5,810 bases of DNA from Deinococcus sedimenti (GTDB lineage: Bacteria; Deinococcota; Deinococci; Deinococcales; Deinococcaceae), in assembly GCF_014648135.1 (NCBI RefSeq), contig NZ_BMQN01000041.1:1-5810 (forward strand), read 5' to 3'. A model generated the notes under the pieces. It saw nothing but the letters and a program-made list of their open reading frames with translations, was not told where the DNA came from and did no database searches. Positions 1 through 4,290 of the stretch are shown one piece after another. Every line of letters starts with the position of its first letter. Within the stretch, counting starts at the first letter, position 1. The position numbers and the translations under genes were made by a program.

Positions 1-217
1 GTCGCTTGATTCCCAAGCGACCTGTTGAGCTTCTTCGGCTCCGCCGAGGTTAAGTTGCCAGAACCCTCATGGCCTAGATTGAATTCAGTCAACCTCCAGC
101 TGGAGGAGCTCTCTGAGGCCATTACGGAACTCCAAATGCTGAACCAGTCAGCAACCATGCAGGCGTGAACACGCAAATGACCCATGACACGCTCGACCAA
201 CCATCGTTCACCTGCTG

Positions 218-247
218 TTTACCACGTCTCAAGCGCGACTTTATGTT
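218..247 (+). promoter_or_regulatory. Weak sigma-70-like promoter candidate for the PRC-barrel gene
   Basis: TTTACC at 218-223 and TATGTT at 242-247 each match four of six consensus bases and are 18 bases apart. This is the best pair I found in the leader of the gene at 360, and it would give a 5' untranslated region of about 100 bases. In DNA of this composition the match is only suggestive. Confidence 0.2.
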
Positions 248-347
248 TCTGCGCACCTCAAGTACCCTTTAGTTTCCTCCTAAACATCACAGCGCTGTCG
301 CGGACACAATTCGGAGCGTTCGGGTGGCCCAACCACCCCATCACACC

Positions 348-353
348 AAGGAG
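348..353 (+). promoter_or_regulatory. Ribosome binding site that fixes the start at 360
   Basis: AAGGAG lies six bases before the ATG at 360. An in-frame GTG at 324 would add 12 residues (beginning AQPPHH) but has no such site in front of it, and its extension contains the Shine-Dalgarno itself. The ATG at 360 is therefore the start. Confidence 0.85.
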
Positions 354-359
354 CTGACC

Positions 360-1253
360 ATGGCCAGACTGATGCCTGTATCCGAACTGATCCGCGACCG
401 CCAATACGACCTGGGCGACACCTATGACATCGTGGGGCGTCACGCTTACGCCCAGAACGGCGAAAAGGTCGGCACCATCCGTGAGATCCTCACCGACGAC
501 AATGGCCGCATTCGGTACTTCGTGGTCGAGGTGGGCAGCTGGTTCTCCGCCAAGGAAGTCATGGTGCCCGTCGGCTCGGCCCGCGTTGAAGACGATGGCG
601 TGTATTTTGATCATCTGACCCGCGACCAGGTCAAGGACATGTCCAGCTACGTGGCGGGGCAGGACTACCCGTACGACCAGGAAGTGGAGAACATCCGCGT
701 GCTCTACGGCAAAGACTACGCCGGTCAGCAGACCGAGCAGGGGACACTGAACTACCGCGAGGATGACCGGGCATTCGCGACCCCGCAGCGCCTGCAACTG
801 CTCGAAGAGCGGCTGCGCGTGAACAAGGACCGCTACGTGGCCGGCCAAGTCGAGATTGGTAAACACGTGGAAACCCGTACCGAGAACGTCACTGTCGGGC
901 TGGAGCGCGAGGAAATCGTCATCGAGCGCCGCCCGGTGAGTGAGGCGCGGCCGGTGGAAGGCGCTGTAACGCTGGGCGCGGGCAGTGAAACGGTGCGCGT
1001 TGAGCTCGAAGCCGAGCGGGCCGATGTGAGCAAGCAGGCGTTCGTCACTGAGGAGGTCGAGGTGGGCAAGCGCACCGTGACCGAGCAGCAGACCGTGACC
1101 GAAACGGTGGGCCGCGAAGTGCTCGATGTGAAGCAAACGGGCGAAGTGAATGTCCAGGGTGGCGACGCGGCCTTGCGCACGGATGACCGCAGCCTGGGCG
1201 ACCGCGTTGCGGACGCGGTCGATCCACTCGACGGGAAGATCGACCGCCGCTGA
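360..1253 (+). CDS. PRC-barrel and DUF2382 (YsnF-like) domain protein
   Basis: The protein has 297 residues. Residues about 18-92 look like a PRC-barrel: a small beta domain with the pattern [15 protein letters not shown], then IRYFVVEVG and a later VPVGSARV strand. Residues about 146-257 match DUF2382, starting [12 protein letters not shown] and [13 protein letters not shown], and repeating the charged beta pattern at [19 protein letters not shown] polar linker (93-145) joins them, and the tail is charged. There is no signal peptide or membrane segment, so it is probably cytoplasmic. PRC-barrels act as adaptor or RNA- and protein-binding folds, and DUF2382 proteins are associated with general stress, but the molecular function is not known. 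The start at ATG 360 is backed by a good Shine-Dalgarno. The next gene starts 33 bases after the stop and encodes a paralogous DUF2382 domain. The family call is firm; the stress role is inferred. Confidence 0.88.
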   Translation: MARLMPVSELIRDRQYDLGDTYDIVGRHAYAQNGEKVGTIREILTDDNGRIRYFVVEVGSWFSAKEVMVPVGSARVEDDGVYFDHLTRDQVKDMSSYVAGQDYPYDQEVENIRVLYGKDYAGQQTEQGTLNYREDDRAFATPQRLQLLEERLRVNKDRYVAGQVEIGKHVETRTENVTVGLEREEIVIERRPVSEARPVEGAVTLGAGSETVRVELEAERADVSKQAFVTEEVEVGKRTVTEQQTVTETVGREVLDVKQTGEVNVQGGDAALRTDDRSLGDRVADAVDPLDGKIDRR

Positions 1254-1259
1254 GGCGCT

Positions 1260-1278
1260 GGGGGGCCGTAGGCCCCCC
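1260..1278 (+). terminator. GC hairpin between the two DUF2382 genes
   Basis: GGGGGGCC (1260-1267) pairs perfectly with GGCCCCCC (1271-1278) around a GTA loop, starting six bases after the stop of the upstream gene. Only TTGCTCTT follows, a poor U-tract. It may be a weak terminator, an attenuating structure or a 3' end stabiliser for the first gene. It also fills the place where a Shine-Dalgarno for the ATG at 1287 should be. Confidence 0.4.
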
Positions 1279-1286
1279 TTGCTCTT

Positions 1287-1727
1287 ATGGACCACGAATC
1301 AGACGTGAAGAGGGTGCCTGTAGGCACCCTTGAGTTGCGAGAGGAACGTGCGACCGTCGAAAGGCAGCGGGTCGCAGCGGGGCAGGTGGTGATCCGCCGG
1401 GAACGCCGGACCCGCGTGCAGACTATCGAGGTGGACCTGACGGACGAGGTGCTGGTCATCGAGACCTCCGCTGGTCAGGGACAGGTGTTCCTGGGTGGTA
1501 GGCTGCTGGAGCCCGGGACGGTGCAGGAGGTCCTGCTGTCCCAGGAGCAGGTGCAGGTGGTCAAGCAGGTATACGCCGTTCAGGACGTATACATCGCCAA
1601 GGAAACGCGGACGGTGCAGCACACGGTGCCCGTCGAACTGGCGTATGAGGAACTCGTAGTCGAGCAGCAGGACGTTGACGGCCATCTGGTCGTCCTAGAT
1701 TCGCCGGAAGACCACAGGGAAACCTGA
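1287..1727 (+). CDS. DUF2382 domain protein without a PRC-barrel
   Basis: The protein has 146 residues. Residues about 15-127 follow the same pattern as the DUF2382 region of the preceding gene: LELREERATVERQRV and AGQVVIRRERRTR correspond to [16 protein letters not shown] and [13 protein letters not shown] there, and VVKQVYAVQDVYIAKETRTV corresponds to [18 protein letters not shown]. It is therefore probably a paralogue that has lost, or never had, the N-terminal PRC-barrel. There is no signal peptide or membrane helix. Its function is unknown; DUF2382 proteins are linked to general stress. The ATG at 1287 has no visible Shine-Dalgarno, because a GC hairpin occupies 1260-1278, and a second perfect hairpin lies inside codons 9-15. 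Translation may depend on the upstream gene or be poor. I saw no better alternative start. The gene is same-strand and 33 bases downstream, consistent with a two-gene unit. Confidence 0.75.
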   Translation: MDHESDVKRVPVGTLELREERATVERQRVAAGQVVIRRERRTRVQTIEVDLTDEVLVIETSAGQGQVFLGGRLLEPGTVQEVLLSQEQVQVVKQVYAVQDVYIAKETRTVQHTVPVELAYEELVVEQQDVDGHLVVLDSPEDHRET

Positions 1728-1737
1728 ACCTGGAGCT

Positions 1738-1760
1738 TGAGGGGCCGAACAGAGCCCTCA
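1738..1760 (+). terminator. Weak hairpin after the second DUF2382 gene
   Basis: TGAGGG (1738-1743) pairs with CCCTCA (1755-1760), 10 bases after the stop codon. The loop is 11 bases and no U-run follows. It could be a weak factor-independent terminator or a 3' end structure. A stronger stem, at 1820-1845, lies further downstream. Confidence 0.25.
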
Positions 1761-1819
1761 GCGAAGTCAGGCCCGCGTGCCCTTTAGACTCAGCCCTATC
1801 GCCGGGGTGAGGCACAACG

Positions 1820-1845
1820 GAGGACGGGCTCAGAGGCTCGTCCTC
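1820..1845 (+). terminator. Strong stem-loop ending at the IS3 boundary
   Basis: GAGGACG (1820-1826) pairs with CGTCCTC (1839-1845). The inner GGCT/GGCT adds two G-C and two G-T pairs around a CAGA loop. The stem ends exactly where the IS3-type TG terminus begins at 1846, so any original U-tract may have been displaced by the insertion. It would serve the DUF2382 genes upstream. Confidence 0.35.
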
Positions 1846-1877
1846 TGAACTGGATAGAGTTTGGTGGAGGGTAAATT

Positions 1878-1894
1878 CAGTGTGATCCACACTG
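1878..1894 (+). promoter_or_regulatory. Hairpin overlapping the orfA ribosome binding site
   Basis: CAGTGTG (1878-1884) pairs perfectly with CACACTG (1888-1894) around a 3-base loop. The stem can extend by T-G and T-A pairs into 1895-1896, covering the first bases of the Shine-Dalgarno GGAGG (1894-1898), which lies five bases before the orfA ATG at 1904. Several IS elements use such stems to block translation from transcripts that enter from outside. That role here is inferred. Confidence 0.4.
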
Positions 1895-1903
1895 GAGGAC
1901 AGA

Positions 1904-2116
1904 ATGTCCGTACCCAAGCAGCAATTCACCACTGAGTTCAAACAAGAAGCCGTCCGGCTGGTCCGCACGACCGGAAAGAGTTGCGCCCAGATTGCCCGTG
2001 ACCGATTGCCCGTGACCTTGGCGTTCCCCCTCACTACGTCGTCCGGTGGAAGCAGCAGGACACCCAGACGGCCGCCGGCCGCCCAGCCTTAACCGGGCGG
2101 GGAATCCCCGCCCTTT
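1904..2116 (+). pseudogene. Broken and truncated IS3-family orfA
   Basis: The reading starts MSVPKQQFTTEFKQEAVRLV, the typical helix-turn-helix of IS3-family OrfA (HTH_Tnp_1 type), and continues to SCAQIARD. Then GATTGCCCGTGACC (1990-2003) is repeated exactly at 2004-2017. This 14-base duplication shifts the frame, and translation ends at the TAA at 2090-2092 after 62 residues. Dropping one copy restores IARDLGVPPHYVVRWKQQ followed by AGRPALTGRGIPALS, which fits the family well. The reading is then cut by the inverted repeat of the next element at 2117. The start is ATG 1904 with GGAGG five bases upstream. The DNA-binding half of OrfA is left without its C-terminal zipper and without OrfB, so it cannot transpose. 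The usual IS3 programmed frameshift occurs near the end of orfA, so this duplication is a mutation, not a regulatory slip. Confidence 0.88.
2095..2116 (+). terminator. Terminator-like stem at the left border of the IS1182 element
   Basis: GGGCGGGG (2095-2102) pairs perfectly with CCCCGCCC (2106-2113) around an AAT loop and is followed by TTT, directly against the inverted repeat that starts at 2117. It lies within the former orfA coding sequence, so the structure may be a coincidence of GC-rich codons, but it is a plausible insertion target for the element. Confidence 0.35.
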
Positions 2117-2163
2117 CAGGGGTCACGACACGAATTCGATTGCCCTGTACGCTAAGGTTGCGA
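2117..2163 (+). repeat. Outer inverted repeat, left copy
   Basis: CAGGGGTCACGACACG (2117-2132) and CTGTACGCTAAGGTTGCGA (2145-2163) are both repeated exactly in reverse complement at 4082-4097 and 4051-4069. The 12 bases between them differ at nine positions. Overall 38 of 47 positions match. Confidence 0.9.
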
Positions 2164-2325
2164 TTTCCTATTGCAAAAGCTTGAAGATGCGCGTGGAACG
2201 ACAGACAGGCTAAATTTCAGGTGCCCGCGTACATTGCGATTTCCTGTTGCCATAACCCGGCGTTATGCAATACCAATTCGCAATACCTGCGTGCTGTACG
2301 CACCGAACCCCAACGAATGGTGCAG
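2164..2325. other. 162-bp segment present only in the left end, with a long hairpin
   Basis: The right end of the element has no counterpart to this DNA. It contains a long imperfect hairpin that starts with TTGCGA at 2234 and ends with TTCGCAA at 2283, with a CCGGC loop at 2257-2261 and a perfect inner CATAAC/GTTATG stem. The 17-base string TTGCGATTTCCTRTTGC at 2158-2174 recurs at 2234-2250 with one difference. It holds no convincing reading frame. It may be an inserted small non-autonomous element, or the interior of one. I could not find clear ends or a target duplication for it. Confidence 0.5.
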
Positions 2326-2365
2326 AAACGACCGGACTCTGCTGGCGAATTCGGCAGTTCAGGCG
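2326..2365 (+). repeat. Inner inverted repeat, left copy
   Basis: This 40-base block begins AAACGACCGGACTCTGC and carries GGCGAATTCGGCAG. It matches the reverse complement of 4011-4050 at 37 positions. It ends 11 bases before the transposase start codon, the usual position of an IS1182 terminal repeat. Confidence 0.9.
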
Positions 2366-2376
2366 CACACTGAAGA

Positions 2377-4017
2377 ATGTTGCGCCCTATGGAAGTGCCA
2401 GAAGTGCCCGCTGAGACAGCACGCATTGCTCATGCTGCCTTTCCAAAAGGCGCGCTGTTCATTCGCCTCCGCGATGAACTGGGTCCGCTGCTCCTCGACC
2501 AGGATTTTACTCAGGTCTACTCGGGTCGGGGGCGGCCCGCAGTGGCTCCCTGGCGACTGGCCCTGATCACCATCATGCAGTTCGTCGAGAACCTCAGCGA
2601 CCGCCAGGCTGCCGATGCTGTCCGGGGGCACCTGGCCTGGAAGTATGCCTTGTCACTGGAGCTGGATCACCCCGGCTTCGACGCCAGTGTGCTGACCGAG
2701 TTTCGCCAGCGGCTGCTGGCACAGGATAATCCCCTGCTGATGCTGGACCGGCTGCTGGCGCGCTGCCAGGAGTTGGGCGTGCTGCGTCCACACGGCAAGC
2801 TGCGAACAGACTCCACTCACGTAATGGCAGCCATTCGCGTGATGAACCGACTGGAACTGATCGTCGAGACGATGCGGGCGCTCCTGAATGCTCTAGCGAC
2901 TGCTGCGCCCGCCTGGGTGCAGCAGATTGCTCCTGAAACATGGTACGACCGTTACGCCCACCGGGCCGAGACCTACCGACTCCCGAAGAGTGAAGCGGCC
3001 AAGCAGGCCTTCGCGGATACCATCGGCCAGGACGGCCATGATCTCTTGATCCTGCTGCTTGGTGACGATGTTCCGGAAGCTGCACGGCAGCTTCCGGAGA
3101 CAGAAGCGTTACGTCGCTGCTGGAAGCGCCAGTTCATCTCGAAGCAGGGAAAGCAGCACTTCTGTACGCGCGAAGAGCTCCCGAAAGGAGACATGCTCGA
3201 GTCGCCCTACGACATGGATGCGCGCTATAGCACCAAACGGGGCCGGGAGTGGACGGGCTACAAAGTCCATCTCAGCGAAACGTGTGACGACGACCTGCCC
3301 CATCTGATCACCCACGTGGTCACCACCCAGGCCCATGAGCAGGATGCTCCGATCGGCAAGCAGATTCAGGAACAGCTCTACGAGAAGGGCCTGAGTCCGC
3401 AACAGCATTGGGTTGATGCCGGGTACAACGGCGCGGAACTCATCGTGTCCGCGCGAGAGCAGCATGGAACCGAGATCATCGGTCCCGTGCGACCCAACAC
3501 CTCCTGGACGCAGAAAGTTGAAGGCGCCTTTGATTTGAGAGCGTTTGATGTCCGCTGGGCGCAGCGCGAGGTCGTCTGCCCACAAGGACATGCCAGTCAG
3601 CAGTGGAAGCCGACGACCCGAAAAACCGGCCAGTCGATCATCATCGTCACGTTTCCGGAGGAAACGTGTCGGGCTTGTCCTGTGCGGTCATCTTGTGTCC
3701 GCTCAGAGACGCGGCCCAAGTCGCTGACCTTTCAGCCGCAGGCTCAGCAGGAAGCGCTGCACGCTGCGCGGGACGCCATGAACAGCGAGGAGGCAAAAGT
3801 GCGATACCAGCGACGAGCAGGGATCGAAGCGACCATCTCTCAGGGGGTACGGGCCTTTGGACTCCGCCGCAGTCGCTACATCGGTATCGAGAAGACGCAT
3901 CTTCAGCATGTGTTGACGGCTCTGGCAGTCAACGTCGTCCGCTTGGTGGCTTGGTGGGACGGTGAGCGTCCCGGTGGAACCAGAGTGTCCCGCTTTGCAC
4001 AGCTCCGTGCCGCCTGA
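2377..4017 (+). CDS. IS1182-family DDE transposase
   Basis: The 546-residue protein cuts and joins the element's ends. Residues about 20-115 match the InsH-type N-terminal domain (AFPKGALFIRLRDELGPLL, SDRQAADAVRG, WKYALSLEL). The catalytic triad is visible: D145 in TDSTHV, D347 in WVDAGYN and E484 in RAGIEATISQGVRAFGLRR. YDMDARYSTKRG near 278-289 is the family's pre-core motif. Cysteines at 401, 431, 434 and 440 form the zinc-ribbon-like insertion seen in this family. The length is normal and there is no internal stop, so it is probably functional. ATG 2377 is chosen because MLRPMEVPEVPAET aligns with the usual family N-terminus. Its Shine-Dalgarno is weak (GAAG), as is common for transposases, and ATG 2389 is an alternative. 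The stop lies inside the right inner repeat. Confidence 0.95.
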   Translation: MLRPMEVPEVPAETARIAHAAFPKGALFIRLRDELGPLLLDQDFTQVYSGRGRPAVAPWRLALITIMQFVENLSDRQAADAVRGHLAWKYALSLELDHPGFDASVLTEFRQRLLAQDNPLLMLDRLLARCQELGVLRPHGKLRTDSTHVMAAIRVMNRLELIVETMRALLNALATAAPAWVQQIAPETWYDRYAHRAETYRLPKSEAAKQAFADTIGQDGHDLLILLLGDDVPEAARQLPETEALRRCWKRQFISKQGKQHFCTREELPKGDMLESPYDMDARYSTKRGREWTGYKVHLSETCDDDLPHLITHVVTTQAHEQDAPIGKQIQEQLYEKGLSPQQHWVDAGYNGAELIVSAREQHGTEIIGPVRPNTSWTQKVEGAFDLRAFDVRWAQREVVCPQGHASQQWKPTTRKTGQSIIIVTFPEETCRACPVRSSCVRSETRPKSLTFQPQAQQEALHAARDAMNSEEAKVRYQRRAGIEATISQGVRAFGLRRSRYIGIEKTHLQHVLTALAVNVVRLVAWWDGERPGGTRVSRFAQLRAA

Positions 4018-4050
4018 CCTGCCGAATTCGCCAGCAGAGTCCGACCGTTT
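4011..4050 (-). repeat. Inner inverted repeat, right copy
   Basis: This is the reverse complement of 2326-2365 with three mismatches. It contains the transposase stop codon (4015-4017) and runs directly into the outer repeat at 4051 with no spacer. Confidence 0.9.
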
Positions 4051-4097
4051 TCGCAACCTTAGCGTACAGCCAGGGCCGATCCGTGTCGTGACCCCTG
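4051..4097 (-). repeat. Outer inverted repeat, right copy
   Basis: This is the reverse complement of 2117-2163, with exact terminal blocks of 16 and 19 bases. It ends ACCCCTG at 4097, taken as the right boundary of the element. The next bases (TAATGC) do not match the left flank (CCCTTT). Confidence 0.9.
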
Positions 4098-4148
4098 TAA
4101 TGCGAATCATGCCGTCGGGCCGCGGTGACCAGACGGCCACAGCCGGTC

Positions 4149-4180
4149 AGGTGCAGGCGCACTCCAGTGCGCCTGCACCT
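4149..4180. repeat. Perfect 15-bp inverted repeat
   Basis: AGGTGCAGGCGCACT (4149-4163) is followed after two bases by its exact reverse complement (4166-4180). It lies in non-coding DNA between the convergent transposase and hsdR genes. Neither side has a U-run, so it may be a bidirectional, Rho-type or RNA-end structure, or a REP-like palindrome. Confidence 0.75.
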
Positions 4181-4229
4181 AGCGGTAGAGGGACCGTCAG
4201 GTGGCGCAAGATGTGAAGACCTGTCCTAC

Positions 4230-4290
4230 AGGCTGATTGGCGGACGTTCTGTCCCTACCTGCAGGAACCGGACACGTCGCCTATCAGCCT
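4230..4290. repeat. 61-base nested inverted repeat directly after the hsdR stop
   Basis: The outer stem pairs 4230-4246 (AGGCTGATTGGCGGACG) with 4275-4290 (CGTCGCCTATCAGCCT), with one mismatch and one bulged base. A 3-base bulge (TTC at 4247-4249) is followed by a further TGTCC/GGACA stem (4250-4254 with 4270-4274). The loop holds the palindrome CCTGCAGG. It ends one base before the hsdR stop codon (4291-4293), so it would form in the 3' end of the hsdR transcript. No U-tract follows on the minus strand. It may be a terminator, or a small repeat element. Confidence 0.65.

Larger units (their letters stand above)
1..359. other. Non-coding or unassigned left flank
   Basis: I can assign no gene here. 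Positions 1-8 and 14-21 form a perfect 8-bp stem (GTCGCTTG with CAAGCGAC) around a 5-base loop. Positions 33-39 and 43-49 form a 7-bp stem with one G-T pair. A perfect 14-bp palindrome (CCTCCAGCTGGAGG) lies at 93-106. On the plus strand, 3-53 reads open from the window edge to a TAA and ends in LLRLRRG, so it could be the tail of a gene entering from the left. A second open stretch, 10-168, ends in an acidic helix-like tail (LQLEELSEAITELQ). A TTG at 55 preceded by GAGG could start it and would give 37 residues. Neither is recognisable, and both could be chance. The rest, 169-359, is the leader of the next gene. Confidence 0.4.
1846..2116 (+). mobile_element. Truncated left end of an IS3-family element
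   Basis: The segment starts with a TG-type end (TGAACTGGATAGAG, then TTTGGTGGAG), as is usual for IS3-family terminal repeats. The orfA start follows 58 bases later, a normal distance for this family. The orfA homology runs to about 2116, where the inverted repeat of the next element begins. There is no orfB and no right end. The 11-base core GTTTGGTGGAG recurs at 5760-5770 at another IS3-like end. The left boundary is inferred from the TG end and that shared core; I see no target duplication. Confidence 0.65.
2117..4097 (+). mobile_element. IS1182-family insertion sequence with interrupted long terminal repeats
   Basis: Inverted repeats bracket an IS1182-type transposase gene. The outer pair (2117-2163 and 4051-4097) has identical 16-base and 19-base blocks around 12 divergent bases. 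The inner pair (2326-2365 and 4011-4050) matches at 37 of 40 positions. On the right the two blocks are contiguous; on the left 162 bases (2164-2325) separate them. The element could be one IS with long ends and an insertion in its left end. Alternatively it could be a 1725-bp IS (2326-4050) sitting inside a small element of about 256 bp with 47-bp ends. No target duplication is visible outside 2117 or 4097, which is tolerated in this family. The transposase frame is open, so the element may be active. Confidence 0.8.

Noticed and set aside
241..257. TTATGT at 241 as half of a Deinococcus radiation/desiccation response palindrome
   Set aside because: The matching second half (ACATAA-like) is absent at the expected distance; only one half-site is present.
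258..1295. A 345-codon open frame on the minus strand opposite the PRC-barrel gene
   Set aside because: It mirrors the real gene in high-GC DNA. Its translation is rich in His, Leu, Ala and Val with no recognisable domain, whereas the plus-strand product shows two known domains and a good ribosome site.
833..1459. A 208-codon minus-strand frame across the gap between the DUF2382 genes
   Set aside because: The product is dominated by Ser, Arg and Thr, typical of an out-of-frame reading of these genes, and has no domain.
2158..2250. The TTGCGATTTCC repeats as a CRISPR array or tandem iterons
   Set aside because: There are only two direct copies with unlike flanks, no regular spacers and no replication or Cas gene nearby.
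2171..2566. A 131-codon plus-strand frame across the IS left end
   Set aside because: It runs from the 162-bp insertion through the inner repeat and overlaps the transposase in another frame. Its composition is not protein-like and it has no domain.
3962..4216. An 84-codon plus-strand frame over the right end of the IS1182 element
   Set aside because: It spans both inverted repeats and the flank. The sequence is explained by the IS end and shows no family resemblance.
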